Of a DNA stretch of 64,000 nucleotides, positions 1 through 10,300 are shown one piece after another. Position 1 is the stretch's first letter, and the number at the start of each line of letters is the position of its first letter. Position numbers and translations under genes: made by a program. The notes beneath the pieces are model-generated. The model had not been told where the DNA came from, did no database searches, and was given only the letters and a program-made list of their open reading frames with translations. Source of the stretch: Exophiala sp. HKRS030 (Eukaryota > Ascomycota > Eurotiomycetes > Chaetothyriales > Herpotrichiellaceae); the NCBI GenBank assembly GCA_023897205.1, contig JAHWDD010000003.1:2421665-2485664 (forward strand), read 5' to 3'.

Positions 1-1701
1 CAGGGGTTGCTTCTGCGGGACCACCGCCCGCCATCGTCAACGGAACAAAGAATGGCTATGATGTTGTTGGTCCTGCGACTCAAGAGGTGAGCTCTAGGAG
101 GTGGCCCGTTAGACATAGAACACTGACACGCGATTCTCTAGAACTCAACATCAACCAAAACCCGTCCGTCCGGTCTGCGCCAGAATTCTAATGGCTCTGC
201 ACGGACGCCGCTCTCAAGTCTCGCACCGAATCGCAAGGACAGCGGCAGCATAGGTCGCACTTCTCATAACAGGGTAGAGGAACTGGGACAGTCTGGAGGC
301 TCGTTAGTACGGAGTGGGAGTGAGTCGGACAGCTTGCTCGATCTCTACAACCAGAGCAGTGGAAACGTTAGTCGACAAAACGTCAGTCGGCAGAACAACC
401 AGGGTGATAATGACATCCCCGAAAACATGTACCGACCGCGGGAAGATGACCCTGAGGGCTGGATTCACCGGGACAAACTTGCTAAAATCGAGAGCGAAGA
501 ATTGCAGGCTGCCGGAATAAATCTGGCAAATGCACGACGCACCGGAAACAAGAACACGAGGAGAGAGACAAGTCGGGGTCGGCGAAGCGAGGAGCGTGGA
601 CATTCGGGCAAAGGTGAGCCGGATGAGACAAGACCTCAGCCACAAGACGAAGAGGACGAACGAAACAATTGGGATTTCCGCACCCCGGAGGAGATAGCCG
701 CAGACCAAACACCCTCTCCCATATATTCCAATCCCATCTTGAAAAAGTCGGGCTCGAAAATCCCGGTTCTCACGTCAAGCCCTCTGCCGATCCCACACGA
801 GAGAATTGAGCGAGATACACCTTTGAACAGGAAACGCACTATCAGTAATAGTATGAGCCCTGAAGATGGCATACCTGTGTTGAAGACACGCATGCGAAGA
901 GGGAGCGCGGGGAGCGCGGGTATGCAAGACGAAAGCGAATCACTTGCAACAACGCCCGTATTTGCCAACGGTACCAAACTGTCTAGTGCAAAACAATCAT
1001 CACCAACGAAGGCGAAGGCGAAGACAGGCCAGTCATCTCCGCCAGAAACATCTGCCGGAAAGAAGGCGACTGGTTCAGCAGCGACGCGAAAGACGTCTGC
1101 AAATGCAAAGAATGGCGCAACACCTTCACCCAACCAAAGACCGGGGACGAGATCAGGAGAGTTAGACAGACCTCGGACTGCGATAAACAGACCTGAAGGA
1201 GACCCTCCTTGGTTGGCCACCATGTACAAACCAGACCCGATGTTACCACCAGATCAGCAGATCATTCCTACTCATGCTCGAAGGCAACAGCAGGCTCAAT
1301 GGCAAGATTCTGGGGCCATTCCTAGCACATATGATCGAAACTTCTCACCGTTGGCGATCCACAGCCCTTCGATCTCCAAAGGAGCATCTCCAATTTTACA
1401 GTCGGCTCCATCGCCCGTCGATGAGCGGGATGCTGAACGGGACGGCGCGTCTTGGCCCCTTAAACCTGTCGCCAGTCCAAATATGAGACATGCGACAAGT
1501 CCTAGGCCTGGCACGAGCGGAAGTACGAATGGTGGTTACAGCACGATGCCCAGAGTGGCAAGTCCCGCAATCATGCACAGCCCAAGGATGGGCAATATTT
1601 CGACTGTGCCAGGCCAGCCGACCACAGTGCAACGGATAGAGCACCAAGACGAGGACGCGATGGTGAAGGATAAGAGCTGCGGGTGTTGTGTTGTCATGTA
1701 G
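1..1701 (+). CDS. teaR: TeaR-like prenylated cell-end marker receptor (5' partial)
   Basis: Exons <1-86 and 142-1701, with a 55-nt intron 87-141 (gtgagc..ctctag). The 5' end lies outside the window. The protein is Ser/Pro/Arg-rich, low in complexity and without an enzymatic domain. It ends in CGCCVVM, a CaaX box (CVVM) expected to be farnesylated, with upstream cysteines that could be palmitoylated. A conserved patch reads REDDPEGWIHRDKLAKIESE. In Aspergillus, TeaR is a prenylated membrane anchor that receives the microtubule-delivered Kelch protein TeaA at hyphal tips and so sets growth direction. The CaaX end, the composition and the patch match my memory of that family. No catalytic residue can confirm it, so the name is tentative and the prenylated C-terminus is the firm part. 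Confidence 0.62.
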
Positions 1702-2714
1702 GATTCACGATTTGAAGGGTCTGGCGGTGATCTTCGCAGCCCAAGCGGTTGATTTTCATTTGTTCATGGACGGAGATACCTTTTTTTTTGCTATTGATTC
1801 TTGATGCAATTTTAGCGGGAGTGACCTTGGGAGTGACCCGACTGGGAAGCGCAAGGCTTGGGAGTTAGTCATAAGTCCTCTTTCTTCTTCTTGTCTATCA
1901 ATATCATTACTGGATTAGTTGTTGGAGAACATAGGTGCGTGTGCGACACGAGTACCAAGGAAAGCAGAAGAACCAGATTGATGAAAACCCATGAGAGGAG
2001 AGTGGTAAGATTTGTGTAGGGATGATATCATCAAATTATGGAATGGGGAATCTTTTCTCTGTGACTTTGTGATATACAGATGTTCTTGGATCTTCTCGAG
2101 TGTAGAGAACGCATAGTTGTTGTCGAGAGTTTCAAAAATTCCATATGTAGTTGGAATTTCTCATGCCTCCGGCTCGAGAAAGTTGGCCAAAATGACCGTT
2201 TTGAATACAAATAGATGTCATGTCGCCACTTTAAGCGGACTCTCAGGTTTCCAGGCATCCTCATGGATCAAAAGGTCCGGCTGGCTGAGTAAAACGTTCT
2301 AGTGTCGCTCAAAGAGGAAAGTCATGTTACTGCATCCGGTAGGAATTCAATCTTGTAACCCTAATCCTGGCGGTCCCAACCCCAAGGGAAAACCGTCAGG
2401 ATGGGTTAGTAATCACTCAGCTCTTGTAGCGGCGAGATTGATCACATCATCGGGCAGTGCCCCTTCGTAGCCGCAGCCGACATCGTCATCGCAAGGATTT
2501 GTCACTCTCACATCTGGCCCTCGATAACTCAAATACCGGTCGGTCGTTGTCGTATAACTACCGAAGTCCTGCACTCCTTTCGAAGACTCCAAGTCACAGT
2601 AACACTCATCAAACCACCGCAACCATAGCTTCCTCAATTTTCTCTCCACTACGCCCTTTGCGCAACATCACTAGGTCATTCTTTGCCTCGGCACGATCAA
2701 CGTCTCCAGCCAGT
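1702..2714. other. Intergenic, 3' region and glutaredoxin 5' region
   Basis: No gene is supportable between the TeaR-like stop and the glutaredoxin ATG at 2715. The last 270 nt (from about 2442) form a frame open into glutaredoxin but without any ATG; see the glutaredoxin entry. Confidence 0.6.
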
Positions 2715-3086
2715 ATGTCTGCCGCAAAGCAAAAGGCGCAGCAGATCATCGAAGACAATTCCGTCGTGGTCTTTAGCAAGAGCTATTGCCCGTATTGCAG
2801 AGCCACCAAGTCTTTGTTGAACGACAAACATGCAAAGTATTTCTTGATGGAATTGGATCAAGTTGGTACGTCAATTCTGTTGTGAAATCATCAGTAGTCT
2901 AGAGCGTGTACTGACAAGATCATGACAGACGACGGTGCAGCGCTTCAAGACGCCCTCGAAGAAATCACTGGCCAGCGCAGCGTTCCCAACATCTTCATCG
3001 CCCAGAAGCATATCGGTGGAAACTCAGACATTCAGGCAAAGAAGGCACAGCTTGACGATATGCTGAGGAGCGCGGGTGCCATTTGA
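2715..3086 (+). CDS. Dithiol glutaredoxin
   Basis: Exons 2715-2865 and 2929-3086, with a 63-nt intron (gtacgt..gacag). The product is 102 aa, the usual size of a classical glutaredoxin. It has the CPYC redox active site (SYCPYC), the cis-proline strand SVPNIFI and the glutathione-binding GGNSDI loop. It reduces protein disulfides and protein-glutathione mixed disulfides using glutathione. The ATG at 2715 is the only ATG in frame near the domain. The frame stays open upstream to about 2442 and encodes an Arg/Ser-rich stretch (for example LRPLRNITRSFFASAR) resembling a mitochondrial presequence, but no ATG precedes it. A non-AUG start or an unseen upstream exon could give a mitochondrial form, as known for yeast Grx2, which uses two in-frame starts. 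No frame break is seen. Confidence 0.9.
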
Positions 3087-3645
3087 AGGTGGACGCACAA
3101 CGAGCATGATACAACCTGATGTACAAAGATGAGACTAGACATAGATGTCTGAGAAATTTGGTTGAGAGGGAAATGCCGTTTTTGACGCAGATCAGACCAA
3201 AGTGCGTCCGGGCAGTGCTCTAGATATTAATGATACAGACACAGTGCAATTCTGATGCAGCTACCAAACCCCCCTAACAAAGTGTATAATGCGACCGTAC
3301 TGGATCTTTCAGGTCATTTCTGCAAAGTTGAGGCTATTTTAGGAAGGGGAAATATTATACCACTCAGAGCCGGCCATAGAGTGAGTGATTGCTTCAATGT
3401 CGACCACCGGTCGCGACAAAAGGCCACTCGCATCACCTTTCAGCTTCTGCCTCAGCAAAGTAACTTGACTTCCATTCACTTCACATTCCATGGCACTTCC
3501 CTTCGCATGACTTCGCTTGGCGAACTGAAGGCAGTGAGCGCATCGCGGCTTTCGAATCTGTTCCTGGCGAGACCTTTTTTCCTCCTGCCATTTTCGATTC
3601 TTGTCACCCGTCTTGATCTTCGCTTATCCATCTCAATCACAAATC
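3087..3645. other. Intergenic between glutaredoxin and BTB gene
   Basis: Parallel genes. I see no third gene; a CT-rich stretch just before 3646 is promoter-like. Confidence 0.5.
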
Positions 3646-4647
3646 ATGGCAGACACCGTCATGGTAGAACCGACTGAGCCGGTAGGATCACCTGCCAGGT
3701 ATATTATTGAGCTCTTCTTCCATAGAGCGACCGCTCTCAATCTGACGTATTTTACAGTATTGTCTCCGATTTCGCGCCCGACGATCAGTTTGAGGACCAA
3801 GATATGTCCAGCGACGAGGAACCACAGAGGTATGGACACATCACGACTGCTGAACTCGTGTGCTGCGTTACCTGGATACATGAATGCTGACGGGAAGAGC
3901 CTTCACAGCTTTACCATCTCACCTCTCATCACCATCATTGTCGGCAAACGCCGCAAAGAGTACAAACTGCACAGAGCCCAACTCATGAGCAAGAGCCCGT
4001 TCTTCGAGGCCTGTCTGTCAGCGGGGATGGTCGAACAGCAAAAGAATGAAATCGTCTTGCCGGAGGACTCTTGCCGGGGCTTCGACATCGTGGCGGACTG
4101 GGTGTACAACAAGACCGACTGGGACACGGCCACGATGGAAGGGTCCATGCTCAGAGCGTACGTTCTGGCGGACAAGTACGGCATGTCCGACCTCCAGAAT
4201 TCCCTGATCGACAACCTCGGCCACTTCTGGACGTACAAGACCTGCATCAGACCCGCCCGTGTCCTGTGGCTCGCGCGCAACGCCATGACCGACTGCCCCT
4301 TGTACCGGCTCGCCACGGACCAACTGGCCTACGAGATCAAGAAGGAGGGCAAACACTACGGGGACAAGCAGGATACCACTCCGGCCTCGGTGATCAAGAC
4401 CGAACCGAACGCGGAACCCCGGCCCGACCGTGAAGTCGGCGTCGGAGTCGACCGTGCAAAGGAACTCACAAAGGCACTCGCTCACCCGGACCTGTCGACC
4501 AAGTTGCTCTGGGGCGCCATCCACGCGTCCAGATCGACCAGACCACCGGCCAGGGCTGCCCACTATTACCGGGTCCCAAAGGAGAAACCCAAGAAGAGGA
4601 CGGCGAAAGAGATGGACACTCCTGATGCGAAGAAGCGCGCAGTTTGA
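3646..4647 (+). CDS. BTB/POZ domain protein
   Basis: Exons 3646-3698, 3758-3829 and 3900-4647 (acceptor at 3909 also keeps frame); about 290 aa. After an acidic N-terminus (DDQFEDQDMSSDEEPQ) comes a BTB fold: FTISPLITIIVGKRRKEYKLH, the hallmark HRAQLMSKSPFFEACLSAGM segment, a Leu/Pro strand (EIVLPED) and ADWVYNKTDW followed by LRAYVLADKYGMSDLQN. The C-terminus is basic (KEKPKKRTAKE, AKKRAV), a possible nuclear localisation signal. Fungal proteins of this kind carry one BTB domain and no Kelch repeats; some act as Cul3 adaptors, but the partner here is unknown. The frame is intact. It lies outside the catabolic cluster and ends before a long gene-free stretch. Confidence 0.8.
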   Translation: MADTVMVEPTEPVGSPARYIIELFFHRATALNLTYFTVLSPISRPTISLRTKICPATRNHRGMDTSRLLNSCAALPGYMNADGKSLHSFTISPLITIIVGKRRKEYKLHRAQLMSKSPFFEACLSAGMVEQQKNEIVLPEDSCRGFDIVADWVYNKTDWDTATMEGSMLRAYVLADKYGMSDLQNSLIDNLGHFWTYKTCIRPARVLWLARNAMTDCPLYRLATDQLAYEIKKEGKHYGDKQDTTPASVIKTEPNAEPRPDREVGVGVDRAKELTKALAHPDLSTKLLWGAIHASRSTRPPARAAHYYRVPKEKPKKRTAKEMDTPDAKKRAV

Positions 4648-5966
4648 TCTCTCGAAGAGGTATCAGTGTCACGTCTTTTGTCAAGTGGCATCCTCACGAT
4701 TATGCCTCTTACTACTTGGTCTGCCTGGCCTGCCGGTGGGGATCTGCATCCTGTGGGAGAGAGATTGGTTGACATTCATCCATCCATCCATTCAGCTGTG
4801 GCGGGCTTGTTGTGCTTTTCGGGTTGAGGATTGAATGAGGCTGAGCTGGGACTTTTTTTTGATGGGAGTTTTGTCTTCCAACTTTAGCGCTGGGGAAATT
4901 TCGATGCGCGTGTGGTGGGTTTGAGAGAGCGCGCATTTGGAACACAGAAGTCACACACAGAAGGAAAAAACCGAAAACTGAAAAAAGTGAAACAGAGCCA
5001 GACCGGAGAATTCCTTCTTTTTTTGTCATATGTTGAGAGCGCCAGTGTGAACCTCGAAAGAGTCACGAGGGATTCCTCCTTTTCTTTCCTCGTTTCCTTT
5101 TTCTGCCTCAGTGTCATTGATTACCTAGATACCAACTGGCAAACGGAGGGGAGGAGGAACGAGGTAGACTCTTTTTATTAGATGTGACAGATTCTCCATT
5201 GCATTGGTATACAGTCTCTTTGGTTTTGTATTTGTTTTGCCTGTTTTGTCTGTCTTTTGGAATTGACGTGGACGTCGGTCGCCAGGGGACTGCACAGTGG
5301 TCAAGGGTCAATATCAGCAATTAGCAATGCCCGCCGCCCCCCTTTGATCTTTTGGTTACTCACGTACAGTCCACGATGATTGTGATATCACATACGACAA
5401 TAGTACGGAGTTAAAATCTTGTACAAGTTTTTGGAAGGAAGGTATTGACAAAATCGTGGAGTGGAGTTTGGTGGTGGTGGTGGTGGTGGTTTCTTCCACA
5501 TTTACTCCGTATTATTCAACAGTCACGACGGGGATACGAAAACAAAGGCTTGCCAAACTTGGGGGAGAAAAAAAAAGGGGGGGGGGGGTTGTCATCGTTT
5601 TCGGTCAACTTTGTGTGCCGGGGTTCATCAAACCTGACTTATTCATTCACAATTGACAAACCATCATTTTTATAATACTGTACTCGAGGGTGCCAAATAA
5701 CAAAGGTACGGAGTACCTACCTATAACCAACCTGCTCGGTATAACCAACCAACCAACCTACTGGGTACCCACCCCACCCCTCCGTAACATACAGTACCTG
5801 ACCCATTCCTCACCGTACTAACTCCGTACTTGTGATGATACTCTTACCATGATATTTACGGAGTATAACCTACCTAGGTAGGTATATATTCTCACCCACC
5901 TTTCACATTTTTTTTTCTTTTTTTTCTTTTTTTTCTTCTTCTCTCTCTTCCCAAAAAGGAAAAACA
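4648..5966. other. Gene-free low-complexity region
   Basis: Contains a GGT microsatellite (about 5468-5490), an A-run followed by a G-run (about 5570-5589), CCAACC/ACCTACCT repeats (about 5710-5780) and a pyrimidine tract (about 5908-5951). No coding frame with family similarity is seen. Confidence 0.6.
5402..5870. repeat. Dispersed TACGGAGT / ACTCCGTA motif cluster
   Basis: The short word TACGGAGT or its complement ACTCCGTA recurs near 5404, 5502, 5706, 5820 and 5858, with a related CTCCGTA near 5780, in both orientations. The word is nearly self-complementary. It may be debris of a short repeat family; no function can be read from it. Confidence 0.5.
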
Positions 5967-6039
5967 ATGGCAAAACACTGGAACTGTACTGTACTGTGTC
6001 ATGCTGTTTTTTCAAAACTTTGTCCCGTCATTCTACAGA

Positions 6040-6176
6040 GTATGTCACAAGAGTATGCCACAGAGTATGCCACAGAGTATGCCACAGAGTATGCCACAGA
6101 GTATGCCACAGAGTATGCCACAGAGTATGCCACAGAGTATGCCACAGAGTATGCCACAGAGTATGCCACAGAGTAT
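6040..6176. repeat. 12-bp tandem repeat (GAGTATGCCACA), truncated by gap
   Basis: About ten and a half near-perfect copies of a 12-bp unit run from 6051 to 6176, preceded by one diverged copy. The array stops exactly at the run of N, so its true length is unknown and the assembly probably broke in it. It reads open in all three forward frames as 4-residue repeats because the unit is a multiple of three with no stop; this is not evidence of coding. Confidence 0.9.
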
Positions 6177-6276
6177 NNNNNNNNNNNNNNNNNNNNNNNN
6201 NNNNNNNNNNNNNNNNNNNNNNNNNNNNNNNNNNNNNNNNNNNNNNNNNNNNNNNNNNNNNNNNNNNNNNNNNNNN
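6177..6276. other. Assembly gap (100 N)
   Basis: Exactly 100 N, the usual placeholder for a gap of unknown size. Sequence on either side differs sharply: normal DNA with a tandem array to the left, RIP-saturated DNA to the right. Confidence 0.98.
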
Positions 6277-7360
6277 AGGCTAGCTAGTAGTATATACTTA
6301 ATAATATCTAGAGGGCTCTTCGAGAGGATTTAATAGGTATCTTATAGATATTATAAAGGGCGAGTATACGATAGGAATTTAATACTAATATTACGGATAT
6401 ATTTACGAGATATACTTTATAGTATCTTAGGGTTAATTTATAGTTAAAGAAAGGAGGTAGTAATTTAATAGTTAATTTTATTACTTATATCTTATTTAAA
6501 TTAGTCTAGTAGTAGAAGGAGATTAGTAAGCTAGGTATTAAGGTAAAGATTTAGCGTAACCTCGGTAGTAATTAACTAAAAATATTCCTTAAAACGTTCG
6601 CCTTAACTTAGGGATTTAGGGTTAATAGCCTAGGTATAGAAGTTAAATAGCTTTATTTAATATATTAAGATAATTAGGATTATAATAAAAGAATTATTTA
6701 TTAAGTACCGCTTCGAATCTTCTCGCGACTATATTTCTTTTATAGTATACTTATAGCCTTATATTTCTCTTCTATAGTATACTTACTTAGTCTACCTTTC
6801 TTAGGTACTATTTAAACTTATATAAGTTAAGAAAGAATAGTATATAGTTTCTACTAAATACTATTAAGGAGGAGAGGATAATATATCTATAGCTCTCTAG
6901 ATAGGTTAAGTAGCGGTAAACTACTTACTATTAGGGTAGCTATAGTTAATAAGCTCTTTACTAAGTTTAGTAATAAAGGGGACGTCCCTTCGTCGTCCCT
7001 TAATATTACTAACTTATACGAGAGCTTTTAACTATAGGAAGACGAAAATAATTAGGTATATAGAGGTATAAAAATAATTCGAAAGCGGTTAGTAGATATT
7101 TTAGCCTTTAGTAGAGGGTACGAAGAAAATATAAATATAGTTTAGTATTAAGGAATTAAGAGTATATATTATACCCCATTAAAATTTAAGACCTCACTAA
7201 ATATATAGGGATTCCTAATATAACTCGATACTACGCCTCTAGTTTATAAGATATAGTATTATAATTAAAACTATAGGTAGATTAGTATCTAATAAAGATT
7301 TCTATTATTTAAAAAAAATTTATTTAGGACGGTGAAGGAACCCTAACCCCTCCCTTAGAA
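6277..7360. repeat. RIP-saturated AT-rich segment (decayed repeat)
   Basis: Very AT-rich, TpA-rich sequence. From 6277 to about 7170 I find no CpA and no TpG dinucleotide at all, while CpG still occurs. That is the expected end state of repeat-induced point mutation, which turns CpA into TpA on both strands. All frames are full of stops, so the original element cannot be named. Composition returns to normal between about 7170 and 7380. The left end is cut by the gap. Confidence 0.85.
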
Positions 7361-10300
7361 AGCTATAGAGCTATATAGCTTTGTACGAAAGTCCAGATAA
7401 ATAACGAACACTTTCATACCTTAGTTGTGGTCACGTAGTAAGCCTTGTGCCAAAATACCTAAATTATTTACTGTACACTTCTCATCGCACTCCTGCTACT
7501 GATGAATTAAAATTGCCTGATCTTCACTCCACGCCCAACTTTGGTTTAGTTGTTACTAAATTTCTAAAGAGTGATTGTCACACTAATTCTAGTTAAGTCT
7601 GCATCTATTGGTCACAAGATTTCTTATCCCTCGCATGTACCGTCAAACTCCCAAAGCCCCCTGCAGAATAGCAAGAGGTTCTCGGTCCAGAAGAAGGTTC
7701 TGAGGGCCGTGTTAACCTCTTCCCACCTTATTGACCTTAAGGGAATAAGCCTTTGAATGTGGGAAAATAACATCGGACCCTCCTTATCTAGATGACTAGA
7801 ACTTATCTGCCAGGCGTGAACCGTAACCAAAGCTATCCAAATCACGCGGGTAGTCCACAGTTGCCTAAACATCAAGCACTTACAGCGAACGGAAATGAGC
7901 TGTTAATTTTAGCTTAGAGCTCTCCGCTAAGGACTTACATCGCCTCAAGGGGATGACTATAGCAGAACAATACTGTAGGAGGGTCAACTGCAGCTGCTCT
8001 TGAAAGCCGAGTTGTCGTGCGTGACTTAACAGCAAGGACGGGAAAGCCTCCCAATAATGAGGATATCGTCTTTTCTTAGATCGTAGGTCTATTGGTAAGG
8101 ATTGAGTCTGCTGTGATAGCCTTTTTAAACTATGGATACGAGAAACATGCTGGACAGTATGGAAACTGGTCTTGCTCAGTCGACATGCGCGGTCAAGGTC
8201 CAAGAACCCTGGGGGAATAAGTAAGCTATGACCTTGTCTCGGCTGCAGATGAATTGCCGGCGGAATTGGAGTCCAGTGATGCGAATTATATGGAGAAGGC
8301 TCGTATGCGATAACGGTATATTCAGTTTAGAGAGCCCAAACCATTTTAAAGCTAGACAACAGGATTGTTGGTCGCGTGACATAGAGATGAAGAGTGAGCT
8401 TACTCGCAAACGGTATGTTGTGTGTCGTAATCGAGACTATCAAACCCCTCAGCTGCTGTGACCACGTATCCCAGATTTCGTCTATGTATTTCGTGCTGTG
8501 AAGCGTCACCGAAAAAATGCTGTCATAATTAGGAATGCACGAAAAGGCGCGAATGCAGACTTGCCTCAGCAGCAGCTTGAAATTTGACCGCCATAACTGC
8601 CATATTTGTTATTCTGTTAGGTTCGTCTAGAATACTTTCAGGTATCATTAACAATGCTCTTCCACAATTTTCTAGGAGCTTTAATGATTCCGAGACTGAA
8701 ATACTGGGAAGCCGATCCATTGACCCCTATATAAACGTAATGATGAGATGAAATACTTGGTTTTCTGATAGAATCTGAACGAAGTCGCTTCCAAAAACGC
8801 TGGATACGTTGAATGGTTCGTAGAGGTGAACTCTAATTGGTACAACGTTCTGCAAGTCTGAGAAAGGTAAATGTCAATCTCTTAAAGGATTATCTTACTT
8901 GAGATTTATAAAATTGGAAATACTCATACCCAAAATATGCTTCTCGGGCCGTATTTAAGGGCAGAGAGAGAGGCAGTCGTAGCTGCGTCATTAGTATTGA
9001 TCCTATATGATTCGCGGCTCTTTTGACTCTAGTACGCTCTAGACTAAGTATTTCTTGTTGGGTTGCTGTGGTGGGAGACGGCTTTCTTCCTGGCAGTCCT
9101 GTAACTCGAGGTAGCCTCTCGTACTCACAGAAGAACTATTTTCTGTGCTCGGCGTCTTGGAGACGTGCAACGCGCCGTCGGTAGTGACTGACGGGTGCAG
9201 CATAACTTAGAATACGTTGTTTTACCAGCCTTTCCCTTGGTAATCGCTGGTAAAGAAAAGCTCTGCCTTCTGTGGCAGTCTTGGATGGGAGAGAGTTATA
9301 GCTATCTTGCAATCTTTCTGTTAGTCGTTTAGCCAAGCCACTGACAGAGCGGATCTTTTTGTGTATTGATGGTGCTTTCCGACCCACAGATTCTTGTTAT
9401 TCTCTGGACTCAAGGAGCTGAAAGAAATCATCTGCCCCAGACGATGGAGAACTATGCGTAGACGATCGGTGGTAGTGACCGATAGAATGTCCTTCTTAAG
9501 AGCATCATTGACCTTGGGCTTGCCGCCTCATTGTCAGTTTGTTACGCGCAGTGTCAGAGCTCTCGCTGAGTGCGGATCACCTGATGTGTTGCGGTCGCTA
9601 GATGTCGCTGAATAGTCTATGCTCAGAATAGTAACACGTCGGCAAGTCGTTCTAGATGCTGACTAGGGGCTGAGCATACTCAAATTCTCACGCGGATCTG
9701 TCCTAGGCTACCTATTGTGGACCTGCCGGATGCGGGGACCTCTCTTTGTCTCTCCACGCAACCGGCGGTTCCTTGAAGGGCTAGCGAGTCCTTTTGAGAT
9801 AGTAAGAACCTAGGCATAGAATCGCTATCGTGCCAGCAACTTACGTACATACAGGATGACAGACCCAAACTTTATGGGAAGATATCTGAATATTACGCTC
9901 CAGAGTATGACATTTGTCAGAAATCTAAGGAACCCACATTCTAATTAGAGGGTTGCCTGAGCCTTCCGCCAAGGGCTCCGCACAGTATATTTGCCTTTGT
10001 GGGTGAGGTGAAAAGTATACCAAGACGTAATGAGAGAAGTCGCGATCGTGTTGTAGGAGGCAAAAGACTTTGATTCTTCGAACAAAAGGGTCTGAATTAG
10101 TGTAGCTAGCTTCGGGTACTATTTCCGCAGAAACGATTGGGCTGAGAGGGTCTTGGCACCATGTCACGTGATCGGAATTGAACAAACGTTGCCTCCGAGA
10201 CGCTGCAAACATCGACACCCTGATCTCGGCTGTTGAGAACACATGAAACGATATGAAATAGCCGAGAAAGGACATCGTTGATACATAAGATCGGCCGAGC

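Noticed and set aside
3601..3645. Upstream TTG-started extension of the BTB gene
   Set aside because: The ATG at 3646 with two spliced introns gives a better N-terminus; the longer frame would translate intron sequence.
6040..6176. Possible CRISPR-like array
   Set aside because: The unit is 12 bp with no spacers and the host is a fungus; it is a simple tandem repeat.
5967..6333. Three overlapping open frames through the 12-bp repeat and the N run
   Set aside because: They exist because the repeat unit lacks stops and N is translated as X; no coding evidence.
9136..9387. Basic 83-codon minus-strand frame, possible transposon fragment
   Set aside because: No domain recognised and no terminal repeats or neighbouring fragments to support an element.
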